Shown one piece after another: positions 1 through 12,107 of a stretch of 64,000 bases of DNA. The DNA comes from Wuchereria bancrofti. Its lineage: Eukaryota; Nematoda; Chromadorea; Rhabditida; Onchocercidae. The notes below the pieces were generated by a model. That model was not told where the DNA came from and did no database searches. It saw nothing but the letters and a program-made list of their open reading frames with translations. A program made the translations under genes and the position numbers. Numbering within the stretch: the stretch's first letter is position 1; every line of letters starts with the position of its first letter. The stretch covers positions 15,391,075-15,455,074 of the forward strand of contig SSBO01000012.1 in NCBI GenBank assembly GCA_005281725.1, read 5' to 3'.

Positions 1-648
1 GATATGTAAAAACGAACCTGCTCACTGTTTTAAAGAGGAAAATTTCACATTTCCAGCCCGAAAGAAACAAGCAATGCAAAGCGCCCTTTCTCTAAGTTCT
101 TGATCTTTAGGAATACGGGGCAAAGAGATGTGAGAACTATATTACAGTAGAAAAAAGATAAGAAAATTACTTACAGCAAATGATGAAACGAAAAACACTG
201 ACAATAATATTAAGAATTTTTGCCAGGGGCCTTGGCATTAGTCCACTCACAAAATTACAGGCACAAAAGTACATGTAGTAAAGTAAATCAGCTGAAAATA
301 ACATTAACGAGTTGCGGGATGGTAGAAAAGATTAATTTTTAAATTAAAGCTCATAAAGTTTTCATTTGCTTTTCCCAGTATCAGAAGGAAAATAAATCCA
401 GGAAATATTTGTAACTCTTACGTTCGACCCGAAATTTTATTTCACTAATGAACTTGAATAATTATAGAGTAACAGTTGTGAAATATGAATTACATAATGA
501 CTCACTTTTTCGTGCCTTTTCATATGCCCATTTGCGTCTGTAATAATTCAAAGGCAATCTAGACATGCGAGGAGTTTCATAATCATCTGAACCGTTTAGG
601 CGGTAACTTCTGCCTAAAAAAGAAAAAAACATAAATCCGTGTTAGTCT
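1..648. repeat. Copy 1 of a ~647 bp direct duplication, ends at an N
   Basis: Bases 1-648 match 1149-1795 almost base for base, with scattered substitutions and a few small indels (for example around 320 versus 1467). The match stops exactly at the single N at 649, after which unrelated sequence begins. A short N at the very end of a near-identical copy is the usual sign of two contigs or haplotypes placed side by side rather than a true tandem gene. Both copies carry the same exon-like blocks on the minus strand. Confidence 0.9.
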
Positions 649-649
649 N
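649..649. other. Single-N assembly join
   Basis: One undetermined base separates the end of a duplicated segment from unrelated sequence. Treat the adjacency of 1-648 and 650 onward as unproven. Confidence 0.85.
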
Positions 650-688
650 TCATATTCAATAAAGAAAAAAAAAAAAATCAAGTGAAAC

Positions 689-1795
689 CAACCTTCTTTA
701 CTTCCTTCAATTCCTCTGAGCTATGTCTGTGTTTTTCAAGATCTTAAACATATTTGAAATTTCACAGTAGGAAATACAGCAAAAGCAGAAAATCATGTGC
801 AAAATTTCGGAACAAAAACAAAATGGAATAATGCCTAAAAGTTTCTATGGAACAATGACTTAAAGGAGTCAATTCCAATTTTTAATCCCACCACACAGGA
901 AGTAAAACAAATGTTAAATGTGCGACATCTTTAAAATTTACTAAGCAAATATAAAAGTCGAAAAGAGCCAGTTCCTTTTAAAAGTTATTTTCACCACAAA
1001 AAACTTACAAGATGTTGATCCTAACTGCACTCCCTGTTTAACTGTGCAATGTTCCGGATTTGGAAATATTCCATTAATGACATACCAAAAACCTGAAATA
1101 TTCAAAATTTGTCAAATTTAAATGTATAAAGAATTAACACAGAAAATAGACATGTAAAAACGAACCTGCTCACTGCTTCAAAGAGGAAAATTTCACATTT
1201 CCAGCCCGGATGAAACAAGCAATGCAAAGCGCCCTTTTTCTAAGTTCTTGATCTTTGGGAATACGGGGCAAAGAGATGCGAGGAAAATTATGTTACAGTA
1301 GAAAAAAGATAAGGAAATTACTTACAGCGAATGATGAAACGAAAAACACTAATAATAATATTAAAAATATTTGCCAGAGGCCTTGGCATTAGTCCACTCA
1401 CAAAATTACAGGCACAAAAGTATATGTAGTAAAGTAAACCAGCTGAAAATAACATTGATGAGTTGCAGGAGAAAAGACTAATTTTTAAATTAAAGCTCAC
1501 AAAGTTTTCATCTGCTTTTTTCAGTGATCAGAAGGAAAATAAAAACAGGAAATACTTGTAACTCTTACGTCCCACCCGAAATTTTATTTCACTAATGAAC
1601 TTGAATAATTATAGAGTAACAGTTGTGAAATATGAATTACATAATGACTCACTTTTTCGTGCCTTTTCATATGCCCATTTGCGTCTGTAATAATTCAAAG
1701 GCAATCTAGACATGCGAGGAGTTTCATAATCATCTGAACCGTTTAGGCGGTAACTTCTGCCTAAAAAAGAAAAAAACATAAATCCGTGTTAGTCT
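689..1795 (-). other. Exon-like blocks of an unrecognised minus-strand gene
   Basis: I do not recognise this gene. Four blocks look like exons because they are bounded by plausible AG acceptors and GT donors: 1760-1653 (ends KWAYEKARK, donor GTGAGT), 1381-1326 (PWQKFLILLSVFFVSSFA in copy 1, a hydrophobic stretch like a signal anchor), about 1275-1170 (IPKDQELRKRALCIACF) and 1092-1009 (FWYVINGIFPNPEHC, donor GTAAGT). A further short block at about 736-689 reads LEKHRHSSEELKEVKK. The first two blocks join in phase. The later ones do not join cleanly in the frames I tried. The third block has an ATATAG acceptor in copy 1 but none at the same place in copy 2. It could be a secreted or single-pass membrane protein or a decaying gene. 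Confidence 0.35.
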
Positions 1796-4001
1796 TCAGA
1801 AATGTTTGTAGTTCTCAAAAGACCAGTATTTTAACAGTTAGTTTGTACCGCTGAGGATGAAGATAGCCTTCTGTTTGATCACGCACAAATATCAAATAAT
1901 AAAATTAAATTTAAATCTCTTATGAATAATAAGACATGTTACACAATTAAAGATAAAACTGTTCAAGGACGGAGAAAACAACTTAGATGTTACGTAGGTA
2001 TAATCTGTACGATAGGTGCTAAAAAACATTATTAGGAATGACAGACTTTGGATAATATTAAAATGAAAGATAAAACAAATTGTTCTTCGAAGCATCAGCA
2101 AAAAGCCATAAAAAGTCTATCGTAGTATGACGGACATTAGCAATCTTATGGTTATTCATTAACTAATGGAATGAATTGCTGATGAAATGTAATAAACATT
2201 TGTGAAGGAAAAATTACAGAATTATAAAATCTCCTATCGAAGTATTTTTTTGGAAAAAACTGACTTATCGTCTAAATCAAGCAATCGATCAAGATCAGAC
2301 TGTGTCAAATTTACCAATAGTTGGCTCCCTAAAATAATGAAATGCAGGAGCCCAAAAATAACACCAACAAAATCCGTAACTCATGTTTTGTAACATATGA
2401 AATGGTTGGAGGATAGGGAAAGCGCTTTGATTCTCTGTATCCTTTTCTTTTTGTTTAGTCTCCTATGTCACTTTTATAATATTTACTCAGGAAAATTTTA
2501 ATCAGTCTATAGATTCACTTTAAACCCTATTACGAAATAGGATGTCGTAGGCAACTAGAAATACAAAGAAAGTGCTAAAAACACTAAAAGCCACTCTAAG
2601 TTGTTTTCGAGTAAAACCAAGACTTAGCTCAGTTATGTTAATAGTTATGGAAGAAACTGGAAATAAGGTCCAATGATGTTATCTAGTGAACTTTATTACC
2701 TCTATATGTATGCTGTTATCATCCTTACCTTGCAAAAATCCCCACTTTTCCGTTATTGATATATACACCGTTCGTTTATTGAATAATTGATTGACTAAGC
2801 TGAAAAAAAATGAGCTAATTATATTTAGTAATGAGGAATGCTCACATGGAATTAATAACGTCACAGCATAGTGATTTCGACAATCATCTGAAGTACAAGC
2901 AACATGAACACACTTATATACGTTTGTAACAAAGTATGCACACGTATCGCACAGACGAGATTTCTTCCTATAAAATGCTCAACCGGCGATTCTTACATTC
3001 TTACGTCTTGAAAAGTGAGTTTTTTTAAAGTGTTTAAATATTCTCACTCCTTTCTTAAAAAGAACGATTCAAAAGTGACACGGATGGCTCTATGAGCTCT
3101 GTTCGCCAAATTATTGCTATGCTGAACTAATACAAAGCCAATTCTGCCTGAACTTGACATAAGAATCAAAATCAGAAAAATAATGCATAGAAAACATTAC
3201 TTGACAGATTTTAGCGAAAGAAACAAAACTATTTTTGGAATAATCGATTTCCTTCACACAAATTCTGATAATGAAACATGCAAATTTAAGAATTTCTTTC
3301 TTATGGTGATGATATCCAATCAAAAGAGAACAGCTATGAATAATCAAATGTACCTGATGAACCGCAGATGCACATGTCAGTGCTATTTCTCAAAAATTCA
3401 CAACATATAAAACAAAGTGAAGTTGTAAAACTATTTCTCTTAAAAAAAGTTGTAAAACTATTCGAAAATGCTAAATGTAAAGAGAAATTCATTAGTCGAA
3501 AGAATGAATAAGTCTACCACGAGTGTATTTGAAAACAATTAGCACTAATAGGCGCACACAAGTGACATTTCTTTACCGGAAATATTTTAAAAGATTGTGA
3601 AATAAAGCACGGCTTCGACAAGCTAAGCTTTAAGCTGGAAGCAGTGTCGTAAGGACACAGAATGTTTAAGCACTGAAAACTGGATAACGCGGAGATGAAA
3701 CGTGAGGTGCGTCTCTGGTGTCGTCAGTAGTACGTGGGATGATGCAATACAATAGGAGGAACACAACTCAGAATGAAGGCTTCTCACTTCTCGAGATAAA
3801 GCAATCCAATCAGTAGATGGGGTGAATGACACATCATACCATCAACTGATTGGATTGATTTCCGATGACATTAGCATTCAGGCCAGTAACAGGTACACAA
3901 CAATTGCGCCGCAGCTGCGCGAATAACAACCAGTGAGTGAATGCTTAAGGATTGTTTGGATGACATCGTCCGCAGGCTAGGATTCTTTATTTTATTTTTC
4001 T

Positions 4002-4004
<3 letters not shown>
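1796..4004. other. Intergenic sequence, nothing supportable
   Basis: AT-rich sequence. The open frames here are short, lack splice-compatible partners and resemble no family I know. Some more GC-rich stretches (3640-3900) were read on both strands without finding a protein or RNA gene. Confidence 0.6.

Positions 4005-4035
<31 letters not shown>
4005..4035. repeat. (CT)n microsatellite
   Basis: An uninterrupted CT dinucleotide run of about 31 bases inside a pyrimidine-rich stretch (3985-4044). Read on the minus strand it produces an artificial Arg-Glu repeat, so the open frame across it is not a gene. Confidence 0.95.
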
Positions 4036-4037
<2 letters not shown>

Positions 4038-6001
4038 TCTCCCCTCTGCATCCCATGAAAGCAAAGGTCAACTCTGCTATCTCTTCTCTACCACTCATTT
4101 CGTCATCCATTTAATTGTTTGAATAATTTAATACTGCATAATGCATGAAGTAAAGAACTAAATGAACGGTAATGTAAGCAGTCTGTGCCAACCCAAATGG
4201 CTTCTTTTTTTAAATCTTTTCTTATTTGATTCAGTGATATGATATTTCCTGAACGTTTATTAGTGTAGGAGAAATTCTCACATACATATCTTTAACTAAT
4301 AATCACTTATACTTATAGCAATTATAGCAGTTGGAAAATTCACACAAGTATTCATCTAATACAACTAGGTGAATATCCCCAACTGATCAGCATTTTTTGA
4401 TAAAATTCGTCACTTTCAATGTTTTAAATACTTTCTATAGCAAAGAATTAATTATAGACAATAAGCTTGACTGCACAAACAAAGATATAAAAACTTATGT
4501 CGAAAGATAGTTCATCGACAAGACTTTTAGCTTTTTCTCGACCTCTCTTTCTGTCGCAAAAGTTTCTTTTTTTTGTTTGCTTGTCAACGAAGTCCTTTTG
4601 ACTGACATGAATGAATAATTAGAATAAAGTTTTTTTATCAGATAATATTTATTTAATACAGTTATCAGATATTTAGAGTGGATCAACATGTTACAGTTTA
4701 AGAAATTTGGTGTTTTAGAAATTTAACTGAGAATTTGATAGAGAAAAAAACAGCACTGAGTGGAATCCATGCTAGCTGAAAGTGTTGCCAAGACGGTCTA
4801 AGGTCCCCCGTACAACAAAGGACATTATGTTATAATCCTATCAGAAGCAAAGATAGCAATGTGAACAAGATTGTAAGCTCAAATATCAGGAAATAAAGTT
4901 GGGTAAATAGTTCATTTGGGAAATATTCTGTATGAAACAACCTTTACAGTACTCTATCAAATCCTCAGTTAAATTTTTTTTTTTAAATTTCTAAAGTACA
5001 TATTTCTACATTATAAATTTAATTATTCCGGAATATTCAATATTATATACTTTCATTATTTCGACATATATTGTAAAAATATTTCTTTCTTCCTGACACT
5101 TTTAAGAAACATCTATACCAAAGAGAAAATAAAGATTCACTAACATTGAGTATCCGCTACGAAAGTCAACTCTTCAGAACTACAAATAATTGTTAAATCG
5201 CAGAACTCCCCTCGAGTGTTAATTAGCGATATCAGATAAACGACTTATGCACAGCTATGGATGAAACTACTATTTGCATAATACAACTAGGCCTGTTAGG
5301 TTTGTTAACTTATAATGTCGAAGTGCAAAAGCAAATTTCAAAAAAAAATATCATTTGTAACACTGCCGACGTTGAATCAATTAAAAAGAATACATTTGCT
5401 GTAGAGGGAATCATTAAATCTATTTTTAAATTTTGTGAATGTCAGGGAACCGGGGTTCGTTTAATTTTTGCTTGCACTCATCCACGTCATAATTTCTTTT
5501 TCTTTTTTTAGCGCCACAAAGGATGAGAAGAGTTAGGACATTCAGCCAATCTCAAATAATCACATAACTTCTGGTCTAATTTTTTCCAAATTTTTAATTG
5601 AATTTAATCTTTAAATGGCAGATATTTTGATAGATTGTCACAATGTAATTGCAACTTTGTGGTAACACATTTCACAGAAACATTAAGTTGAGTTAGCTAA
5701 GAAATTTACTCTGTAAAAAAATTATTTATTTTCTTTTTGTTTTCGGCGCTGTTCCAGACGGTAATATAGTTATCTAATCAGCCACGGATATGTATTAGAA
5801 ATGACACTGAAGACAAATTTTATTCCTGCAATTTCAGTGAATCTACAACAATAAAAGGGATTATGTATCTATAAATTTTGGGACCGACTTTATAAAAATA
5901 TCGCAAATCAAAACATGATCTTTGAATTATCACGAAACTTCGCTAAGAATGCATGAAATAACAAAAAAATCACAATTGTGGTGAAGAGTTTCACGTCTCT
6001 C
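4036..6001. other. Intergenic sequence, nothing supportable
   Basis: AT-rich DNA between the microsatellite and the HPPD relic. The longest plus-strand open frame (5257-5511) has no recognisable domain and ends in a poly-T-encoded Phe run, so I do not call it. Confidence 0.55.
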
Positions 6002-8530
6002 CTATTCATTCTCCACTGCATTGAACAAAGCCTTTATATTTCCAGCACCAAAACCCTGAAGGAATTATCCTGAAACTTTTTGAGTTTCAATCAACTCAAA
6101 TAAGTACTCTCAACTTGTTACATCAACTCCTTTTTTAAGTGATGCTATCTCATAAGTACAGCAATGATTCTTACAATACTGGTCATCCTATCTATTCCGA
6201 TTAGTATTAAAAAACCTTCGTAGCATCACTCCAAGCACAATTTTTATCAATGACCCAACCTTAATGCAAAATCTTAATCTAATGTCAAGTTTCATACAAT
6301 ACTGATAAGCTTCAAACTTACGGAATTATTTCGTTGGATCACTTCGAAGAAAAGCTTGGACAGGCTGAGTTTGACATCTGTAGCAAATATCTGTAGTCAT
6401 CAAAATCCATTAGAATTCGAATCTGTTTGACCTGGAAATAAAATTTTAGCAGTAAATACTGCCTTGCTGTAAAATTTTCACAAAGTTTGGTATCTTCTCT
6501 ACAAAAAATTCACGAACTTTTTCAAAGTTTTTCAACAACTTTACTGGAAAAGTGGCAAGACGTGCTTCAAGATCGGTATAGTATTCGTCGGAAATAGCAA
6601 TGAATTTGACACCTATCTGTTTCATTCGTTCCGTCGTATGAACAATATCGTCAACTAGGATTCTAGTACTAACTTGTATCTGGCCCCTCATTCCTACAAA
6701 TCTTGGGACTGGTTCAGCAAGACCTGTCTGTATCATTTTGTATTTATTCGTTATCAATACGATTTTCATAGTAGAATGACTCGAGCTGAATATCGATTCA
6801 TCACTCGACCTGAAAAAGATTTTTGTTTGAAAAAAAAACTGTAATGAAGTGAATATATTTCATGAATACGCCTAAACGGCTCTTCTTTCGCAAATGGTTG
6901 AATTGCAGGAATGCAGTTTTTCTACGGTAGGTAAGGATATAAAATAAGGACTGCGGAGAATTTAATCTAGCTCCAGAACTAAACATATTTCTTCAAAATC
7001 AAATATTTGATCATAGTAATGAAAGCAGGTTACACAAAGTCTACTGGGTAATTGATTACAAAATGATCTATTGAAATGATCGATATTTCTTCTCTAAAAG
7101 ATTAATTTGTTAAGAACATATCCAAAAATGAACTAAAAGTAAGTGCACCGTTCATTTAACACATTTTTCCTCATTGTTTTCCTAGGATTAACTATTCATC
7201 CTTCCGAAGCATCTTAAAATACAAGCAGTTAGAGTTAATTATCTTTATAGGTGATTTAAAATATTTATAATCGGTAAATAGGATGGAATAACATTCTATT
7301 CTCCTTTATTTTTGTATACTTCTATTTTTGAAGAAATCTCACAATGATTTCAGAATATTGTTGCTACAATCATATGGTTCATATTCTGGCAAAAAGAATC
7401 CTCGATAAGTTTTCGAATCCAACAAACTATGACGTATGTCATATTCCTGGAATTAGTTAAATCTCACATTTCTCATAGTTTAATATTCTTTGCAAAAAAT
7501 TCCTCAAAAAAATTTCTGTCCGTACCGGCAAATCAATCAAGCAAATTTTACGAAACCATCATATCATCAGCAACAACTTCAACTGACTTTATTACAAATC
7601 CACCTTTTTCAACGATGCGCTGCAATTAAAACCTTCAATTAGAAGCTGCAATTTCATTTTCAAAATACAATATCAGTCTTCGACAACGCTCAACTTCCAA
7701 TGAAATTAAACGAGATGACGATAGGTTGTAATCGAGGTTTTGCAGAAAAGGAAAAGAACTGAAACCGTCAAATAGCCCTCATAGCAACATGGATTGATTA
7801 AACGGAGTTGAGAGAAGTTTCGGTTTGAAAAAAAATCATATTTAGTATTTACAACTTCATTGTGAAAGATCACATCTTTCAAAATCGTCTTTTACAAAAA
7901 TTTCATGTCTGTAAAAAAAATTTGGATTTTTAGAATTCTTCATCTAAACTTATTTGAAAAATCTTAAATTCAAATCATTTGCTCTCTCCTACTAAAAGTG
8001 TCAAATTGCAAAATCATTAATGCCCTCAGTATGTAGTGTTATTGAAAGGATACTACAATAAAACTAATTTCATTAGCATATGACCAATAAATTATAAAAA
8101 CAACCTCAACAGCACACTTATATCATTAGTCAGAAATGATACATCTCTAACAGAATCGCCATGAACTGTCAAATGTTTCACGAAATCTTCATCCTGTTCT
8201 TTGCATGCCAATCTAAAAAAAGATGAAAACAATTTAGAATGGCTCTAATTTAATCTAACAAACTTTATAAAAACAAAAGTCATTATCGTTGATTATGTTA
8301 TCTTGTTGACTTTCTGGTAACATCTAATATTTCATCGACTTGCATAAAGAATGTTACTTTTCTAAGGTCATCTTTTCCCATGATAGTATTCCTTACCTCA
8401 GAAATGATAATTATAATTCCCAAGTGCTTACGTTCTTACATCTTACGTCCCCATTGCGAATGGCTATATTGAGCATTTTCTTTTTTAGCAAATTGCTGAA
8501 AACCAAAATTGACACAGTAGCAATAAGAAC
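6002..8530 (-). pseudogene. 4-hydroxyphenylpyruvate dioxygenase pseudogene
   Basis: HPPD converts 4-hydroxyphenylpyruvate to homogentisate in tyrosine breakdown. Relics appear in the correct order on the minus strand. About 8528-8435 reads CYCVNFGFQQFA, like the N-terminal vicinal-oxygen-chelate domain. 8213-8105 reads VHGDSVRDVSF and keeps the first iron-ligand His. 7619-7515 reads RIVEKGGFVIKS, then after a frameshift GFVKFA followed by a stop. 6809-6503 reads GQIQV...DDIVHTTERMKQIGVKF. 6431-6322 reads IRILMDFDDYRYLLQ, then LFFEVIQRNNS in a different frame. 6055-6002 reads GFGAGNIKALFNAVENE then stop, the typical HPPD C-terminus. Damage: the GGxGVQHIA segment carrying the second iron-ligand His is missing between GQIQ and DDIV, there are at least two frameshifts, and there is an in-frame stop. 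Splice sites of the last three exons survive. I am confident of the family and of the decay. Confidence 0.82.
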
Positions 8531-9504
8531 TCTAAAATTAGTCTAATCCGCAAACATCACTGAAGCAGATAATCGAGTAATACAATGTATTGATTTTATT
8601 CAAATGTTATCAAATAGTCAGAATTCCGTAAACGTTCCTGAAGACTTCTGGAAAGAAAATAATAAATGAAAATTATAAAAAGAAAGTTGTAAGTCGTGAA
8701 AAACTCGACCTGCAAAGCATTGGAAACGTAGAACTCAATATGATGAATTGACAACGGTAATCCTGTTAAGGCAGTCGATTCCAGTACCTTGCAATTTTTT
8801 CAATCTCTAAAAAATGGTTCGTTATGATCACCTCGGAAAATGACAAATTCAAAAAACCATTCGAATTCCCGACAAGACTTTCTTACTTCATGGTATTCAT
8901 TTTTTTTTCATTGAATGTCTACAGCCATCATTATCATTTCGTAGTGTAGTTCTAGCACATTTCATTTGCACCGCCTTTACTTCTTTTCCGCCACACAACT
9001 TCCTAATCACCTCTGCAGTCCATATGGAGATGCTACTATTTATCAATATATTTCAAACAAGTTTTCCATCACCGACACGATAGGTACAAGATTTTTATCA
9101 ATTGAGAACTCAGCCAAATGTATTAACAAGATGAAAATTTCATGGGTTTCAAAAGAAACACAAAAAGCAAATGAGAATATTCATTAAATGAAGATGAAAA
9201 TAACTAGAAAAACAAGACCGATGTAAGTGAAGATATAGTAATCTCACGAGTGGAACCCTATAGAGATGAGGAACTAAAACAAATAATTTGTATATATTTG
9301 AATGCGACACAATAGGAAGTGACAGAAAGATTAAGCATTAGTAAAGTAATAGCATGGTTTTACTCGAAACAAGATCCGACTACCTGATTACTTAATTTGG
9401 GACATCTCACAACTGAACAACAACTGTAAAAGCTAAAAAGAAAACTTGCTAACAATCCTTCATTCGACTGAAAAAGGAAGCATTAAATTGAAGAAATACT
9501 GATA
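8531..9504. other. Intergenic sequence between the HPPD relic and EMC4
   Basis: AT-rich. I see no exon with a recognisable product. Any first exon or promoter of the former HPPD gene would lie here, but I cannot place it. Confidence 0.5.
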
Positions 9505-10748
9505 TTATGAGACAAATGAATCAGAAATAAGAGAATATTGCATTCGTTGAGGTGGTAGCTGAAAATCGAGCCAATCTGATGCATGATTGGGTAACAATCC
9601 CATACTGTGTAACTTGTATAAAGCCATTGCTACCGCTATCATGTTTCCAAGCACGAAAACCAATTTATGAAGCAAAAGTGATCCCATATTCTCATCCTAA
9701 AAATTTGTTTCATATTATTTCAAACAAAATGTAAGAAGATTTTGAACTTTCGCTCAAAACGACATTTAAAAAAGATCAGCCCCAATGTTTGTTTTTCATC
9801 CAAATTGACATTTGATATTCTCAGAATATGTTTAAAGGATTATGTGCTAATTAGCATACCCATTCTTTCATAGCACGTCGATTCAAATTAGCTGTAAGTA
9901 ATACTTTGTAGTAAAAAAATCCTCCTATGCCTATAGCAAATTTTCTCCTCCTCGTACATGTTAGTTGCACACAAAAGCAAGAAAACTATTTATGCTCTCG
10001 AAGAAAGATATACGATTTTGCAGTCACAATTTATAAAAGTTCAAAACAGAATATCAGAAAAAATCTATTTACTGTATAACAAATACCTCTACTTGAAACA
10101 TGTGCTTAAAAACTATCTTCGCAAGGAACTAAATTAAAGATATGGGCTAGCACCTATAATGAAAAGGTTTTTGAACACTGTATTTATTGTAATTCGATCA
10201 GCAAGTTAAAAACACTATGTGTCAATTAGCTAAGAAAATTATTGTAAAAAATACTCACGAATCAGAATATATGTATTTCTGAAAGACAAAATAACCTGCA
10301 AAGGTTTAAACGCGGGATTAACGTTCATCAAAGCTTTAACAGGACGCCAAGCCATCATTGCGATCATCATAATTGGAAATATACTGATTGTATTGCCGGA
10401 CATATACATCATCAAAAGATTCATGGGTAGGCTCTTGATGGGTTGCAATGCCATATCCCATGCACGCTTCTTCATCAAATGATGCGTTTGCTCACTATCC
10501 CCAGTTTGTTCTATCTAAAAATCTCAATTCGAAATCATTCTTTCACTGTAGTATAAAATTCGTCCCATCCTTTCTTAAGAGAAGTAAAAAAAAGAAAGAT
10601 AAAAAAGTAAAAAAAAAAGATGAACAACCTGTTGTACAGTAATCCCAGCTTGTGAATAACCAGGTGGATTTAAGAATGAATCCAAGGTACGACTTACAGT
10701 CCGTGTCCCGACACCTGTTAAGTCCAGTTTCCACTTCACCAAAGACAT
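9505..10748 (-). CDS. emc4: ER membrane protein complex subunit 4
   Basis: EMC4 is a small multi-pass subunit of the ER membrane protein complex, the insertase for tail-anchored and polytopic proteins. Exons 10748-10629, 10514-10296 and 9696-9505 all join in phase 0 and give 176 residues, close to the usual length of about 180. The N-terminus reads MSLVKWKLDL and contains NPPGYSQAG. Exon 2 holds KKRAWDMALQPIKSLPMN followed by MYMSGNTISIFPIMM and AWRPVKALM. Exon 3 holds LGNMIAVAMALYKLHSMG and LLPNHASDWLDF. These are the hallmark EMC4 segments and include at least two membrane helices. The ATG directly follows AAAATCAG, a good trans-splice acceptor, which supports this start over the upstream out-of-frame ATG. 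No damage is visible, in contrast to both neighbours. Confidence 0.93.
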
Positions 10749-11560
10749 CTGATTTTTCACCAATCATTCAATCAAACAAACTGAACTAATAAATTATTTT
10801 ACTAACAACGCTGTTCACTGCGCTGAACAGTAAATAACTGATGTATCGAAAAAAAGCATGTAAATCTCACATGACTATTGAATTATGAGACTCAACTAAC
10901 AGTAGTCTACATCTTTATATGAGCATAATAGAAATAGAAACACATATGAAATCTAATTAATAAGTAAATAAACCTCAAAACGTTTGTAAATTATAAAAAT
11001 TCATAATGAGGACCGAAAAACCATAATTAGTTTTCATAGAGCAGAAAACTAGTGCGTAATGCAAGATTCTAGCACTTAATATTCTGGTTGTGACTTCCTG
11101 TTTCAGCATTTAATATTTTGCTTATCCTGACATAAAAGAAAATTTAGCAAGACTCCACAACACAATGATATAATAATAACGCAAAATCTACTGGAATACG
11201 AAATGAAGTTTTCATCAGCAAACTATATCGATTGTTTGAAGTGTCAAGCTTCGTGATTTAACAGTTGATTTAACAGTAAATACACACTGCTTGGTGACAA
11301 TACAAAATTAGAAAAGCACAACATAGAAATGACTAAAATATTTTTCTAAAAGTGAAGTGAAAAAAAATTTTTAAGTGAAACGTGGAAAGAAACAATGATA
11401 TAGCAATAAAGATGTATTGTAAACATGCTGAACGTCAAGAAATATTTGCGAAATTATTTTGCCAGTAAATATATACAATACCCAATAATATAAGGTACGA
11501 AAAAAAATATCTCGACGAAAATACACGAACAATTGAAATAAATTTACCCTTCACCAATAT
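10749..11560. other. Intergenic sequence between PEX1 and EMC4
   Basis: AT-rich sequence that should contain the 3' end of the PEX1 transcript and the outron or promoter of EMC4. No exon is recognisable. Confidence 0.5.
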
Positions 11561-12107
11561 TTTATTTCAAATTTAATATAAAACAGGAGTTAAGCAAAAG
11601 TAGTAAACAACCCTGACCCTGACGATATGTAAGGTCTCTATCTGATCCGGAAGAGCTTCTGTTCTTGTTCGGTTGCGATTCCTTTACAACAGATCTTCCT
11701 GATTCATTACATATTTTGTACTTTCGAAATCAACATCTAAAAACAAATTTCAAATTATTTTGTGCAATTAACTCATTAAGGGACATCGTTTAAGAAATAT
11801 AAGGGCGGATATACAAGTTATTTTGTTTTTTATATTTAGTTTAAATACGCGATTTATGTTTATTTAGTTAAATACAGGATTTACAATTTTCTATATTTAA
11901 AAATTTGCACCAAACCAAATTATTATAAAATCTTTTCTTTCTATAATGCGATTAGGTGATTCAAAAGATTCTACAAATTTGCACACCTTTGTCGCCAAGT
12001 GCTCCTCTTATTCGCTTGTGAGCGATCAACTGAGCATTTGTTACAAACCTTTTAAGTCAGCACCCGTCCAACCATGTGTTACTCTTGCTATCACTTTAAT
12101 AGCTTAC
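11560..12107 (-). pseudogene. Remnant of the PEX1 D2 lid and C-terminus, frameshifted
   Basis: Immediately after the last intact donor (CCG|GTAAGC at 12107) the minus strand reads VIARVTHGWTGADLKG (about 12095-12042). It then continues, one base out of frame, as VTNAQLIAHKRIRGAL. Together these match the end of a PEX1 D2 AAA module (TGADLKxLxxNAQLxA). The roughly 250 residues that should come before it, including D2 Walker A and Walker B, are not here or elsewhere in the window. Only 11 bases separate the donor from this scrap, too few for an intron. Further down, after a TTTTTAG at about 11743, VDFESTKYVMNQEDLL then a stop may be the old C-terminus. That last assignment is tentative. Confidence 0.7.

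Noticed and set aside
3871..4110. Open frame with an Arg-Glu repeat
   Set aside because: Produced by the (CT)n microsatellite.
5257..5511. Plus-strand open frame of 84 residues
   Set aside because: No domain, no splice partners, and it ends in homopolymer-encoded Phe.
6446..6769. An intact dioxygenase-like open frame of 107 residues
   Set aside because: It is one exon of the decayed HPPD gene; it lacks the second iron-ligand segment and its C-terminal part reads into an intron.
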